Assembly: GCA_020890945.1 (NCBI GenBank)
Contig: JAJHPK010000023.1
Location: forward strand, 30,015-94,014
Length of the DNA: 64,000 bases
Direction: 5' to 3'
Source of the DNA: Nitrosomonas sp.
GTDB taxonomy: Bacteria > Pseudomonadota > Gammaproteobacteria > Burkholderiales > Nitrosomonadaceae
The notes under the pieces are model-generated. The model was not told the DNA's origin, did no database searches, and saw only the letters and a program-made list of their open reading frames with translations. Both the position numbers and the translations under genes were made by a program. Of this stretch, positions 18,665 through 28,512 are shown one piece after another (position 1 is the stretch's first letter; every line of letters begins with the position of its first letter).

Positions 18665-18698
18665 AGTCAATTCCTTTGACATATGTCTATAATTGACT
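18665..18698. promoter_or_regulatory. Nested dyads over the probable coq7 promoter
   Basis: A perfect 8-base inverted repeat, AGTCAATT at 18665-18672 and AATTGACT at 18691-18698, encloses a perfect palindrome GACATATGTC at 18678-18687. A TTGACA at 18676-18681 falls inside, with an imperfect TATATT 19 bases later. The placement about 30-60 bases before coq7 suggests an operator over a promoter. No regulator can be named. Confidence 0.4.
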
Positions 18699-18726
18699 TT
18701 TATATTTTCTTGTTATCAGTGTAACT

Positions 18727-19353
18727 ATGATCAATATTGATAAACTTATCATCGGTTTTGATTCCGCTCTGCGTACCTTGTTTGTACCGGCGCAGACAAT
18801 CCGTTCCATCCCTGGCAAAGATAAACCTGAAAGTGAGCTCACTGATGCCGAAAAAGAGTTATCGGTTGCATTGATGCGAGTCAATCATGTAGGTGAAGTT
18901 TGTGCACAGGCACTGTACCAAGGTCAAGGGCTAACAGCGCAAAATGAAGATGTGCAGAAAACCTTGATGCAAGCTGCTCGAGAAGAAACTGAGCACTTAG
19001 CCTGGACAGAGCAACGCATTAGCGAGCTAGGCGGTCGTAAAAGCTTTTTGAATCCTTTGTGGTATGGCGGATCATTTGCCATTGGATTTGTCGCGGGATT
19101 GTTAGGTGACAAATGGAATTTGGGATTTTTGGCTGAAACAGAACGTCAAGTGGAGGAGCATTTATCAAGTCATTTACATCGGTTACCGTTTAACGATCAG
19201 AAAAGCCGCGCGATTGTGACACAAATGAAAATTGATGAAGCCAGCCATGCGACAATGGCTCTTTCACATGGAGGGGCTGAATTGCCCGCACCGGTTAAGG
19301 TAGTCATGAAGCTAGGTTCTAAAATAATGACTAAAACCGCTTATTGGGTCTAA
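18727..19353 (+). CDS. coq7: Demethoxyubiquinone monooxygenase
   Basis: A 208-residue carboxylate-bridged diiron enzyme that carries out the C6 hydroxylation late in ubiquinone biosynthesis. The ligand motifs are visible as two repeats: [15 protein letters not shown] with EETEHLAW in the first half, and ERQVEEHL with [10 protein letters not shown] in the second. Length and start are typical of the betaproteobacterial enzyme. It is the first gene of a rightward run (coq7, yqgE, ruvX, pyrR, pyrB, dihydroorotase homologue) with short gaps or overlaps. The upstream region carries a nested dyad. Confidence 0.95.
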   Translation: MINIDKLIIGFDSALRTLFVPAQTIRSIPGKDKPESELTDAEKELSVALMRVNHVGEVCAQALYQGQGLTAQNEDVQKTLMQAAREETEHLAWTEQRISELGGRKSFLNPLWYGGSFAIGFVAGLLGDKWNLGFLAETERQVEEHLSSHLHRLPFNDQKSRAIVTQMKIDEASHATMALSHGGAELPAPVKVVMKLGSKIMTKTAYWV

Positions 19354-19393
19354 AAAGATTGCTATGTTTTTGCTCGACGCTTAATCAAAAAAT

Positions 19394-19957
19394 ATGAAAA
19401 ACGTCAATCTAACGCATCATTTCCTGATGGCCATGCCAACCATGAAGGACTCGGTTTTTTCTAAAACATTGACGTATATTTGCGAACATAATGATCGCGG
19501 CGCATTCGGTCTTGTCATCAATCGTCCGACTGACTTGAATTTAATGGGACTTTTTAAACAACTGGGTATCCCCCAATTGGATGAATCAATCAATAAATTA
19601 ACGCCAATACTGTTTGGCGGTCCTGTGCAAGTGGATTGTGGATTTGTTTTGCATAACCCGGTCGGAAAATGGCAATCAAGTTTAGCCGTGAACAAAGAAA
19701 TCGCTTTAACCACATCGCTGGATATCATGAAGGCGATTGCAAATGATGAGGGCCCCGAAAATACTCTGATAGCGTTGGGTTATGCTGGATGGTCTCCCGG
19801 GCAAATCGAACTTGAACTCAGTCAAAATACATGGTTGACGGTGCCTGCTTCGCACGAAGTTATATTTAACCTGGCATCCGAAGAAAAATTTACTGCGGCA
19901 ATGCAATTGCTTGGAATCCACGATGCCAATTTATCTCATGAAATAGGGCATGCGTAA
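19394..19957 (+). CDS. yqgE: YqgE/UPF0301 family protein
   Basis: A 187-residue protein of the AlgH/YqgE family. It starts NLTHHFLMAMPTMKDSVFSKTLTYICEH and contains GAFGLVINRPTDLNL and LIALGYAGWSPGQIELEL, all hallmark blocks. Biochemical function is unknown. The gene is classically placed directly before ruvX (yqgF), as here with an 18-base gap. It lies 40 bases after coq7. Confidence 0.93.
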   Translation: MKNVNLTHHFLMAMPTMKDSVFSKTLTYICEHNDRGAFGLVINRPTDLNLMGLFKQLGIPQLDESINKLTPILFGGPVQVDCGFVLHNPVGKWQSSLAVNKEIALTTSLDIMKAIANDEGPENTLIALGYAGWSPGQIELELSQNTWLTVPASHEVIFNLASEEKFTAAMQLLGIHDANLSHEIGHA

Positions 19958-19975
19958 TCTCAAGAATACAATCAA

Positions 19976-20467
19976 ATGATCGAAGGGTTTCTCTACAATG
20001 GCTTGTCTGGTGAAGAGAGCTTGCAACAATTACCCAGCGGTACTATTTTAGCGTTCGATTTTGGTAAAAAACGTATTGGTGTTGCGGTTGGCAATACGTT
20101 AACAGCCCTAGCAAGACCATTAGAGACGATTCATCATGAAGTGAATGCACAGCGCTTCTCCGCCATTGAAAAATTAATTCAAACATGGGAGCCAGTCCTA
20201 TTAGTCGTCGGTCTGCCGACGCATATTGACGATACACCGCATGAAATGACACATCTGAGTCGTCGCTTCGCGCGGCGGCTGTTGGGACGCTTTAGCATTC
20301 CTATTGTCTTAAAAGATGAGCGGTATACCAGTCAAACAGCAGCGATCGAATTGCGTGCAGCAGGTGTCATAGGTCAGAAACAAAAATCAGTTCTAGATCA
20401 AATAGCTGCGCAGCAAATATTACAATCCTTTTTTGATGAACAAAAATATGCAGCTACCGGATCCTGA
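19976..20467 (+). CDS. ruvX: Putative pre-16S rRNA nuclease / Holliday junction resolvase-like YqgF
   Basis: A 163-residue RNase H-fold protein with ILAFDFGKKRIGVAVG near residue 23 (first catalytic aspartate), LLVVGLPTHIDD in the middle and LKDERYTSQTAA plus LDQIAAQQILQSF at the end. In E. coli the homologue matures the 5' end of 16S rRNA. The N terminus has about 20 extra residues before the fold. The start at 19976 is the only ATG in reach. Its 3' end overlaps the pyrR coding region by about 20 bases. Confidence 0.92.
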   Translation: MIEGFLYNGLSGEESLQQLPSGTILAFDFGKKRIGVAVGNTLTALARPLETIHHEVNAQRFSAIEKLIQTWEPVLLVVGLPTHIDDTPHEMTHLSRRFARRLLGRFSIPIVLKDERYTSQTAAIELRAAGVIGQKQKSVLDQIAAQQILQSFFDEQKYAATGS

Positions 20468-20954
20468 AGAACTTTTTGAAGTTTTAGCAAAAAAAATACA
20501 CGCGGCGAAAATTCCGGATATTGCCTTGGTTGGTATTCATACAGGCGGTGTGTGGTTAGCACAGCGGTTACATCAAAGATTAGGAATCGAACATCCGCTG
20601 GGCATGTTAGATGTATCTTTCTATCGTGACGATTTTGACAAAAGAGGTTTGCGAGCACATGTAAAACCCTCCGCAATTCCGTTTGATGTTGAAAAGGTCA
20701 ATATTCTTTTGGTCGATGATGTACTTTACACTGGGCGAACCATACGGGCGGCGATTAACGAGTTATTTGATTACGGTCGGCCAGGTTGTATTCATTTAGC
20801 CGCATTGATAGATCGAGGTGGCAGGCAGTTACCGATTGCGCCGCAATATGTCGGTACAGAACTCAAAATACCCGACGAAAAAATGCTGGAGTTACGACAA
20901 GATGCGGATGGAAAGCTCAGTTTAAAAATATACGATAAAAATTTCGATGAATAG
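20448..20954 (+). CDS. pyrR: PyrR: pyrimidine regulatory protein / uracil phosphoribosyltransferase
   Basis: About 168 residues. The phosphoribosyl-pyrophosphate loop [19 protein letters not shown] is intact, as are [14 protein letters not shown] and [17 protein letters not shown]. In firmicutes PyrR is an RNA-binding attenuator. In proteobacteria it sits before pyrB and may act as an enzyme only. I chose ATG 20448 (MQLPDPEEL), which fits family starts. ATG 20436 and TTG 20433 are in frame just upstream. It overlaps ruvX upstream and pyrB downstream (8 bases), so translation is probably coupled. Confidence 0.92.
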   Translation: MQLPDPEELFEVLAKKIHAAKIPDIALVGIHTGGVWLAQRLHQRLGIEHPLGMLDVSFYRDDFDKRGLRAHVKPSAIPFDVEKVNILLVDDVLYTGRTIRAAINELFDYGRPGCIHLAALIDRGGRQLPIAPQYVGTELKIPDEKMLELRQDADGKLSLKIYDKNFDE

Positions 20955-21906
20955 CAAAAACCCGCAACTGAATGAAAATGGTGCGTTAAAGCATTTATTG
21001 ACTACAGAAGGATTACCGATTTCTGTTTTATTGCATATTTTAGATACTGCCGAGTCATTTGTTGGAGTAACTGAGCGGGATGTAAAGAAAATACCACTAT
21101 TGCGCGGCAAATCGATTTTTAATCTGTTTTTTGAACCAAGCACTCGAACCCGCACAACATTTGAAATTGCAGCAAAACGCTTGTCAGCCGACGTCATCAA
21201 TCTCAATATCGCGGCTTCATCCGAATCCAAGGGCGAAACGTTGCTGGATACCGTAAATAATTTATCTGCAATGAACGCGGATATGTTTGTAGTCCGTCAT
21301 TCGCAAAGCGGTGCAGCCCATTTGATTGCTAAACATGCCCGGTCAGATATTCGGGTGATCAATGCAGGTGACGGCAGTCACGCGCATCCTACGCAAGCAT
21401 TGTTAGATATGTTTACTATCCGGCGTTATAAACGAGATTTCCACAATCTTCGCGTAGCGATTATTGGAGATATTCTACATTCACGGGTAGCGCGTTCTGA
21501 GATCCATGCATTAACTACGCTGGGAGTGCCAGAAGTGCGCGTCATTGCACCTAAAACTCTTTTACCAAAAATGGTTGAGCGACTGGGTGTGCATGTTTAT
21601 CACTCATTGGAGAAAGGGTTAAAGGACATCGATGTATTGATGATGCTTAGATTACAAAACGAGCGCATGACTGGGGCCAATTTACCTAGCTTTGAAGAGT
21701 ATTTCAAATATTATGGATTGACGCCAGAAAAACTATCATTAGCTCGTAAAGATGCCATCGTCATGCATCCCGGCCCAATGAATCGAGGCGTAGAAATAGA
21801 TTCCGCTGTTGCCGATGGAAAGCAGTCGGTGATCTTACCGCAAGTGACTTTTGGCATAGCTGTTCGTATGGCGGTCATGTCAATTCTGGCAGGAAGCCAA
21901 ACATGA
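20947..21906 (+). CDS. pyrB: Aspartate carbamoyltransferase catalytic subunit
   Basis: A 319-residue enzyme that joins carbamoyl phosphate and aspartate in pyrimidine synthesis. The carbamoyl phosphate-binding block [19 protein letters not shown] is near residue 61, with [14 protein letters not shown] in the middle and the C-terminal [12 protein letters not shown], all intact. No pyrI regulatory gene is present. Together with the following dihydroorotase-like gene, this is the PyrB-PyrC' arrangement of Pseudomonas-type class A transcarbamoylase. Start overlaps pyrR by 8 bases. Confidence 0.96.
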   Translation: MNSKNPQLNENGALKHLLTTEGLPISVLLHILDTAESFVGVTERDVKKIPLLRGKSIFNLFFEPSTRTRTTFEIAAKRLSADVINLNIAASSESKGETLLDTVNNLSAMNADMFVVRHSQSGAAHLIAKHARSDIRVINAGDGSHAHPTQALLDMFTIRRYKRDFHNLRVAIIGDILHSRVARSEIHALTTLGVPEVRVIAPKTLLPKMVERLGVHVYHSLEKGLKDIDVLMMLRLQNERMTGANLPSFEEYFKYYGLTPEKLSLARKDAIVMHPGPMNRGVEIDSAVADGKQSVILPQVTFGIAVRMAVMSILAGSQT

Positions 21907-21916
21907 AAGGTTTGGC

Positions 21917-23191
21917 ATGAGAATTCATATTAAAAATGGACGGGTAGTAGATCCCAAGCAAGGAATTGATGTTGTTCAAGATGTATTTATTGCCAAAGGA
22001 AAAATAGTTGCGATTGGTACACCTCCTAATGAATTTCAAGCCAATCGCGTTATCGACGCACAATCATTGGTCGTATGTCCCGGATTAGTTGACTTATCAG
22101 TGAGATTACGCGAACCGGGGCTTGAATATAAAGCGACCCTGGAATCTGAAATGGCTGCTGCCGTTGCAGGAGGCGTTACAAGTTTCGCGTGTCCACCCGA
22201 TACCGATCCACCGTTGGATGAACCAGGTTTGGTAGAGATGCTTAAACATCGCGCACGCAATCTTAATCAAGCGCATGTATACCCGGTAGGTGCGTTGACA
22301 CAGGGACTTAAGGGAGAACGGCTGACTGAAATGGCCGAACTGTCTGACGCTGGATGCGTAGTTTTTGGTCAACCGGATGGTTTGCTATCCAATTTGCGAG
22401 TGTTGATGCAGGCAATGCACTATGCATCCACTTTTGGTTTTTCAGTGTGGTTGCGCCCGCAAGAAATCAGTTTAACGCACCACGGAGTAGCACATGACGG
22501 AGAAGTGGCTACGCGCTTGGGCTTACCAACCATTCCAGTGTGCGCCGAAACTATCGCAATTTCAAATATCATCCTGTTAATGAAAGAGACCGGCGTCAAA
22601 GTACATTTGTGCCGAATTTCCAGCGCGGAAGGATTGGTATTGATACGCGAGGCCAAACAGCAAGGGTTACCTGTTACATGCGACGTCACAATTAATCATT
22701 TGCATTTGTCGGACATGGACATTGGCTTTTTTGATTCCAATTGTCACTTAATGCCTCCATTGCGTGGGTTTAGCGACCGTAATGCATTGCGCCAGGGGTT
22801 GTTGGATGGAACTATTGATGCCGTTTGCTCAGATCATGCACCCGTAGATGAAGACGCGAAATTATTACCGTTTGGCCAAGCAGAAATTGGTGCGACAGGC
22901 GTCGAGTTACTGTTGTCACTGACGTTAAAGTGGGGTGCAGAAATGCGTCTGCCGCTCTCGAAAACATTGCGTAAAATTACTTGCGATTCGGCACCAATAC
23001 TGGGTATCGATGCAGGACATTTATCGGTCGGCAGCGCGGCTGATCTGTGTGTTTTCGATCCCGAGGAATATTGGCGAGTATCATCAAACTCGATTTTGAG
23101 CCAGGGAAAGAATACCCCTTTTCTAGGGATGGAACTGACAGGAAAAACCAAATATACCCTGGTTAATGGCCAAGTTGTTTTTGAAAGTTAA
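21917..23191 (+). CDS. pyrC': Dihydroorotase homologue, probably non-catalytic (PyrC' type)
   Basis: A 424-residue amidohydrolase-fold protein of the class I dihydroorotase family. Active members have His-x-His in the block GLVD.H.H.REPG. Here the block reads PGLVDLSVRLREPG, so both metal-binding histidines are replaced (by serine and arginine). The later block DAVCSDHAPVDE keeps the aspartate and histidine. Loss of the first histidine pair is the mark of the inactive PyrC' that holds PyrB in the dodecameric class A complex. The gene follows pyrB by 10 bases, as expected. A catalytic dihydroorotase would then be needed elsewhere in the genome. Confidence 0.88.
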   Translation: MRIHIKNGRVVDPKQGIDVVQDVFIAKGKIVAIGTPPNEFQANRVIDAQSLVVCPGLVDLSVRLREPGLEYKATLESEMAAAVAGGVTSFACPPDTDPPLDEPGLVEMLKHRARNLNQAHVYPVGALTQGLKGERLTEMAELSDAGCVVFGQPDGLLSNLRVLMQAMHYASTFGFSVWLRPQEISLTHHGVAHDGEVATRLGLPTIPVCAETIAISNIILLMKETGVKVHLCRISSAEGLVLIREAKQQGLPVTCDVTINHLHLSDMDIGFFDSNCHLMPPLRGFSDRNALRQGLLDGTIDAVCSDHAPVDEDAKLLPFGQAEIGATGVELLLSLTLKWGAEMRLPLSKTLRKITCDSAPILGIDAGHLSVGSAADLCVFDPEEYWRVSSNSILSQGKNTPFLGMELTGKTKYTLVNGQVVFES

Positions 23192-23221
23192 CTCCTTTTT
23201 ATTTATTAATATATCAATACT

Positions 23222-25315
23222 ATGTCAAATCCTTTGCTTGATTTTTCTGGATTACCTCATTTTGCCGAGATTCAGGTTGAATACATTACTCCGGCAATGA
23301 ATGCGTTATTAAAAGAAAACCGTGCGCTGCTTGAACAAATAAGAAACGATCCATCGACACCGACTTGGCAAAACTTCGTACAACCTGTGGTGGATGCAAA
23401 TGAGCGCCTTTCTCGGGCATGGGGACAGGTTTCGCATTTAAATGCCGTAATGAATAACCCACAATTACGCGAAGCTTATAATGAAAATCTACCGTTGATA
23501 ACACAGTTCTATGCCGAGCTATCGCAAGATTTGAAATTGTTTGAGAGGTTTAAACAGTTACGCAATAGTGCTGAGTTTGATCGCTTAACCGATGCACGAA
23601 AAAAAATTGTCGATGATGAATTACGCGATTTCCGGCTAGGTGGTGCAGAATTATCCGTCGAGAAAAAAAAACGCTTTCTTGAGATCCAAGAAGTGTTATC
23701 TAAATTATCTTCAAAATTTAATGATAACTTGCTTGATGCAACCAATGCCTACAATTTGTATATTGATGATAAGGAGGCCTTGAAAGGCATCCCTGACGAT
23801 GTATTGCAAATGGCGCAGGAGCAAGCGGCAACGGAAGGTAAAACAGGTTGGAAATTTACGCTGCACATGCCTTCGTATCTTCCGCTGATGCAATACGCGG
23901 ATAACCGCGAATTACGTGAAAAAATATATCGCGCTTATGTCACGCGGGCAAGTGAATTAGAAACTGAGCTAAAAACTGAGCGTGATAACATGCCGATCAT
24001 CAACAGCATCCTGAAGTTACGTCAGGAAGCGGCTATTCTGCTGGGTTATAGCAATTATGCGGAAGTCTCACTGGCAACAAAAATGGCGACATCACCACAA
24101 CAGGTTTTGGATTTTTTGAAGCAGTTAGCTGATAAAGCAAGACCGCATGCGGAAAAGGATTTGCGCGAATTGCGAGAATTTGCTGCGAAACAACTCAATT
24201 TGCCTGACTTACAAGCTTGGGATTTAGCCTACGCAAGTGAAAAGTTGCGTGAAGAACGTTATGCCTTTTCCGATCAGGAAGTAAAACAGTATTTTCCTGA
24301 AAATAAAGTACTTGAGGGTATGTTTCATTTGGTGGAAAGTCTTTATGGTCTTCGTATTACGAAAGTTTCTGCCGAAAGAAATATTCAAACCTGGCATGCG
24401 GACGTCAAGTTTTTTGATATCCATAATGCAAGTGGTCAACTGATCGGGCAATTTTATTTGGATTTATATGCCCGCCCTAGTAAACGTGGCGGTGCCTGGA
24501 TGGACGATGCAATCACGCGTCGACGCATTGAAAATAAAGCCAATAACCAATCAGCCATACAAATTCCCGTAGCGTATTTGACATGCAATTTTTCCGCACC
24601 AGTGAAAGCGAACCATCATTTACGTCCGGCTTTATTTACGCATGCTGAAGTCATTGTGTTATTTCATGAGTTCGGACACGGCTTGCATCATTTATTGACA
24701 CAAGTAGAAGATTTAAGCGTATCTGGAATCAACGGAGTCGAGTGGGATGCTGTCGAATTGCCGAGTCAATTTATGGAAAATTTTTGCTGGGAATGGAGCG
24801 TATTACAAGGAATGACGCAACATGTTGAGAGCGGTCAGTCTTTGCCACGTACACTGTTTGACAAGATGTTGAAAGCCAAAAATTTCCAAAGCGGCATGCA
24901 AATGTTGCGGCAAATTGAATTTGCATTATTTGATATGCTCATTCATTGTGATTTCAAACCGGATGCTGGTAAAACAGTGCTACAGTTACTGAGTGAAGTT
25001 CGCAAGGAGATTGCTGTAATCATACCCCCCGACTTTAATCGTTTCCCCAATAGTTTTGCGCATATTTTTGCTGGCGGCTATGCAGCGGGTTATTACAGTT
25101 ATAAATGGGCAGAAGTACTCTCTGCCGATGCCTATAGCTTGTTTGAAGAAACACAAATTGATGGCGCCGTTAATGCTGCAACGGGATCAAAATTTATTAA
25201 AGAAATTCTGGCTGTTGGGGGAAGTCGCCCGGCCATGGAATCTTTTGTCGCATTTCGTGGGCGTGAACCGGAATTACAAGCACTGTTACGTCACAATGGA
25301 ATAGTCATAGCCTGA
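23222..25315 (+). CDS. prlC: Oligopeptidase A (M3 metallopeptidase)
   Basis: A 697-residue cytoplasmic zinc peptidase that degrades short peptides, including cleaved signal peptides. The zinc motif HEFGHGLHHLL lies near residue 480, with the third ligand region VEWDAVELPSQFMENF about 25 residues later. The N-terminal helical part LLDFSGLPHFAEIQVEYITP is typical of the family, and the length is close to the E. coli enzyme (680). It lies 30 bases after the dihydroorotase homologue and may be read through from it. Confidence 0.95.
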   Translation: MSNPLLDFSGLPHFAEIQVEYITPAMNALLKENRALLEQIRNDPSTPTWQNFVQPVVDANERLSRAWGQVSHLNAVMNNPQLREAYNENLPLITQFYAELSQDLKLFERFKQLRNSAEFDRLTDARKKIVDDELRDFRLGGAELSVEKKKRFLEIQEVLSKLSSKFNDNLLDATNAYNLYIDDKEALKGIPDDVLQMAQEQAATEGKTGWKFTLHMPSYLPLMQYADNRELREKIYRAYVTRASELETELKTERDNMPIINSILKLRQEAAILLGYSNYAEVSLATKMATSPQQVLDFLKQLADKARPHAEKDLRELREFAAKQLNLPDLQAWDLAYASEKLREERYAFSDQEVKQYFPENKVLEGMFHLVESLYGLRITKVSAERNIQTWHADVKFFDIHNASGQLIGQFYLDLYARPSKRGGAWMDDAITRRRIENKANNQSAIQIPVAYLTCNFSAPVKANHHLRPALFTHAEVIVLFHEFGHGLHHLLTQVEDLSVSGINGVEWDAVELPSQFMENFCWEWSVLQGMTQHVESGQSLPRTLFDKMLKAKNFQSGMQMLRQIEFALFDMLIHCDFKPDAGKTVLQLLSEVRKEIAVIIPPDFNRFPNSFAHIFAGGYAAGYYSYKWAEVLSADAYSLFEETQIDGAVNAATGSKFIKEILAVGGSRPAMESFVAFRGREPELQALLRHNGIVIA

Positions 25316-25413
25316 TGAATATTGAGCTTAATACTTTTAAGCTAAGGAATTTGTTGAACCTGATTTGCAAATATGGCAAGATCGCCTAGCAATTTAATTA
25401 ACCTTAAGAAAAC

Positions 25414-26196
25414 ATGACAAATTACACACCTTTAAAAATAGCTATTTTACTCGCAACAATTGTTTTTTTTACGGGTTGCGCTTCCACAAATAGACAAACA
25501 GAAGTAAGCGATCCTTTAGAACCCATGAACCGTGCAATTTTCAAGTTCAATGAAAAATTTGATAAACACGTGTTTGAACCAGCCGCACGAGGCTATCGAT
25601 GGATTGTTCCAGATCCCATTGAGATGTTGGCGGGAAATTTTTTCTCCAACTTGAATGATGTGGTTGTTTTAACGAACTCGATTCTACAATTAAATTACAA
25701 AAGCGCTGCTGCAACCGGTGCCAGAATATTTGTCAATACAACATTTGGCATGTTTGGCTTACTGGATATAGCGAGCGATATTACCGCAGCAAGCGATGTA
25801 AATCTCAATAAACGTAACGAAGATTTTGGCCAAACCTTGGGTCGATACGGTCTTGCACATGGCCCTTATATCGTATTACCTTTTTTAGGACCTAGTTCAT
25901 TACGCGATGGTTTTGGGTTAGCCGTGGACAGTTTCTTCATGGACCCTGTAACACAAGGTGTGACAGGAATTTTCTTACGCAACGTTGACTATCTTAACGC
26001 CGCTTCATTACGCTTCCCCGTTGCTGCTGGTCGCGTGATTAATACTCGTGCGCAACTGTTGGATACGAAGAAAACCATTGATGAAGCTGCTTTGGATCCT
26101 TATGAATTTATGCGGGATGCCTATATTCAACGAAGACAAAGCTTGGTTAATAATGAAGATACGGTAGATGAAGTTCATTGGAACCGTTATCGCTAA
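25414..26196 (+). CDS. mlaA: Outer-membrane lipoprotein MlaA
   Basis: A 260-residue lipoprotein (lipobox FTGC, cysteine 22) of the VacJ/MlaA family. It removes misplaced phospholipid from the outer leaflet of the outer membrane and passes it to MlaC. Family blocks visible are DPLEPMNRAIFKFNEKFDKH, then FFSNLNDVVVLTNSILQ, NEDFGQTLGRYG and GPYIVLPFLGPSSLRDG. An mlaC gene is in this window about 17 kb away on the other strand. MlaFED are not in the window, so the pathway is dispersed. Confidence 0.93.
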   Translation: MTNYTPLKIAILLATIVFFTGCASTNRQTEVSDPLEPMNRAIFKFNEKFDKHVFEPAARGYRWIVPDPIEMLAGNFFSNLNDVVVLTNSILQLNYKSAAATGARIFVNTTFGMFGLLDIASDITAASDVNLNKRNEDFGQTLGRYGLAHGPYIVLPFLGPSSLRDGFGLAVDSFFMDPVTQGVTGIFLRNVDYLNAASLRFPVAAGRVINTRAQLLDTKKTIDEAALDPYEFMRDAYIQRRQSLVNNEDTVDEVHWNRYR

Positions 26197-26231
26197 TTTG
26201 AGATATTCTTTAAATTTTAGATTTTCTATTT

Positions 26232-27383
26232 GTGAATAACTCAATTGTTATTGTAGGAAGCGGATTGGCCGGATACGCCGTAGCACGCGAATTGCGTAAA
26301 TTAAACGCGACTATTCCGGTCACTTTGTTGTCGGCGGATCATGGTGGTTTTTATTCCAAACCTATGTTGTCAAACGCATTATCAACGGGCAAGCATCCTG
26401 CAACGTTACTCAACAGCAATGCAGATCAAATGCGTTTACAGCTTAAAATTGATATTCGTTCCAATTGTTCGGTTACGGCGATTGATTCTGCTCGAAACAC
26501 CGTGCACTTGGCAAACGGTGAAAAAATTTCTTATGAGCAGTTGGTATTAGCCATCGGGGCGGAACAAATTCGTTTGCCGTTACAAGGCGATGCCGCCGAG
26601 AAAATTTATACCGTGAATAATCTGGATGATTATCAAGTTTTTCATTCCGCATTAACAGAAAAAAAACATATCAGTATTATCGGTGCAGGGCTGATCGGAT
26701 GTGAATTCGCAAATGACTTGGCTACAGCCGGTTATCATGTGCATGTCGTTGATATCAGTTTAGAACCGTTGGGAAGATTACTGCCACCCGAGGCGGGTGC
26801 TTTTTTTCGGCATCGATTGGAAGCGGCCGGCATAGTATTTCATTTAAACACATCCGTACAATCAGTCGATCAAGATGCTCAGAAAATGCGTGTGACGCTA
26901 AAGAATGGCGAAATCATTGAATCTGATCTTGTGTTGTCAGCCATTGGCTTGAAACCTAATACAGAACTTGCGCATGCGGCAGGTTTGCCTGTAAATCGAG
27001 GCATTATCGTCAATCGATTATTGCAAACTAAAATAAGTAATATTTATGCACTAGGTGATTGCGCAGAGGTGGAAGGAAAAGTGTTGCCATTCGTCATGCC
27101 AATTACACATGCCGCAAAAGCTTTAGCGGCTACTCTAACGGGAAACCTGACTCCGGTCCGTTATCCGGCCATGCCGGTGATGGTAAAAACAGCATCCTGT
27201 GCAACTGTTGTGTCTCCGCCCGAATTTAATATGCCTGGCGAATGGCAGATCGAGGCAGATGAAAATGGCGCAAAAGCACTGTTTATCAACGAAACTGGAG
27301 AATTGACAGGGTTTGCGCTGCTCGGAGCAGCTACTATCGAAAAAAATTCGCTTACGTCTCGTTTACCACCGATATTAATGTAA
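26232..27383 (+). CDS. FAD-dependent pyridine nucleotide-disulfide-type oxidoreductase (rubredoxin reductase-like)
   Basis: A 383-residue flavoprotein. The FAD dinucleotide fold GSGLAGYAVARELRKL is at the N terminus, the NAD(P)H fold IIGAGLIGCEFANDLA is near residue 150, and NIYALGDCAEVEG carries the FAD-binding aspartate near 275. It is closest in style to rubredoxin:NAD reductases such as AlkT/RubB. No rubredoxin gene lies beside it, so the electron acceptor is not known. The start is GTG (26232). It lies 35 bases after mlaA. Confidence 0.8.
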   Translation: MNNSIVIVGSGLAGYAVARELRKLNATIPVTLLSADHGGFYSKPMLSNALSTGKHPATLLNSNADQMRLQLKIDIRSNCSVTAIDSARNTVHLANGEKISYEQLVLAIGAEQIRLPLQGDAAEKIYTVNNLDDYQVFHSALTEKKHISIIGAGLIGCEFANDLATAGYHVHVVDISLEPLGRLLPPEAGAFFRHRLEAAGIVFHLNTSVQSVDQDAQKMRVTLKNGEIIESDLVLSAIGLKPNTELAHAAGLPVNRGIIVNRLLQTKISNIYALGDCAEVEGKVLPFVMPITHAAKALAATLTGNLTPVRYPAMPVMVKTASCATVVSPPEFNMPGEWQIEADENGAKALFINETGELTGFALLGAATIEKNSLTSRLPPILM

Positions 27384-27443
27384 GTACTTATCAATAGTAG
27401 AAATTCTTGAGCTTCATTTCACCAATATTCCGTCAATTCGACT

Positions 27444-28049
27444 ATGAAATTTTTCTTCGATCTTTTTCCTGTCATTTTATTTTTTGTAGCATTTAAACTT
27501 TACGATATTTTTGTTGCCACAGCAGTAGCGATTGCTGCTTCAATATTACAGATACTGTGGGTATGGTGGCGACATCGTCAAATAGAGAAAATGATGTGGA
27601 TCAATTTGATGATTATCATTGTTTTTGGTGGAGCTACCTTGGTGTTACAAGATGAAACATTCATCAAATGGAAACCAACCGTATTGTATTGGTTATTTGC
27701 AACGGGGTTACTTGTTTCAAATGTAATCTTCAAAAAAAATCTGATACAAACGATGATGGAAAAACAAATGGCATTGCCAATTCCAGTTTGGAATCAATTA
27801 AATATCAGTTGGATTATCTTTTTTGTCGTCATGGGGTTAATCAATTTGTACGTGGCATTCAACTTTCCGATTGATACTTGGGTATCGTTCAAATTATTTG
27901 GCGCTACGGGGCTTATGCTGGTTTTTATTGTGGGACAAATATTGATGTTAAATAAATACCTTAAAGATGACTCGAATACTTCCTTGGTTAATGCACAGGA
28001 TGTTGATGAAACAGGGAAAAACATACTTAAAAAAAATGAGAAGGAATGA
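27444..28049 (+). CDS. yciB: Inner-membrane protein YciB (septation protein A family)
   Basis: A 201-residue protein with about five membrane helices, starting [20 protein letters not shown], followed by [12 protein letters not shown] and [14 protein letters not shown], all typical of YciB/IspA. The family affects cell envelope integrity and intracellular septation, with unclear mechanism. The C terminus has a charged tail (NILKKNEKE). Its stop overlaps the start of yciI in an ATGA junction, the usual pairing. Confidence 0.92.
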   Translation: MKFFFDLFPVILFFVAFKLYDIFVATAVAIAASILQILWVWWRHRQIEKMMWINLMIIIVFGGATLVLQDETFIKWKPTVLYWLFATGLLVSNVIFKKNLIQTMMEKQMALPIPVWNQLNISWIIFFVVMGLINLYVAFNFPIDTWVSFKLFGATGLMLVFIVGQILMLNKYLKDDSNTSLVNAQDVDETGKNILKKNEKE

Positions 28050-28351
28050 TGTTATACGCAATTTGTGGTGAAGATGTTCCAAACAGTTTAGAAAAAAGAA
28101 TGAGTGTTCGTTCAGAGCATCTGAAAAGGCTTCAGCTCCTGCAGGAAGCAGGACGTTTGATTTTGGCAGGTCCACATCCAGTCATTGATAGTTTAGATCC
28201 AGGTCCAGCAGGATTTTCCGGTAGCCTGATCGTGGCAGAGTTTGATTCTCTTGATGCCGCAAAAACTTGGGCAGAAGCAGATCCGTATGTGAGTGCGGGT
28301 GTTTATGCAAAAGTGTCGGTAAAACCTTTCAAGAAAGTATTCCCAACATGA
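28046..28351 (+). CDS. yciI: YciI-like protein
   Basis: A 101-residue ferredoxin-fold protein of the YciI family. It shows the conserved [11 protein letters not shown] with the histidine, then LAGPHPVID and the aspartate-rich [12 protein letters not shown]. The molecular role is uncertain. The fold is related to dehalogenase-like and EthD-like enzymes. The ATG at 28046 overlaps yciB, and a second ATG follows directly. Confidence 0.9.
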   Translation: MMLYAICGEDVPNSLEKRMSVRSEHLKRLQLLQEAGRLILAGPHPVIDSLDPGPAGFSGSLIVAEFDSLDAAKTWAEADPYVSAGVYAKVSVKPFKKVFPT

Positions 28352-28512
28352 TATTTATGCATAAAAACAAAATTCTTTAGGATCTTTTAGTCGAATCAAG
28401 CATCAAATCTATCGTATAAAGATTCACGTTCAATCAGTTAAAGCGTATACTTTTGCAGTTGAATATATTCGTGAATATAAATTTATTTCAATCTCTCAAA
28501 AAAGGAAATTCC

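Noticed and set aside
28453-28512. Longer start for the periplasmic isomerase
   Set aside because: The extra 20 residues precede a standard signal peptide and have no ribosome-binding site, while ATG 28513 has one.
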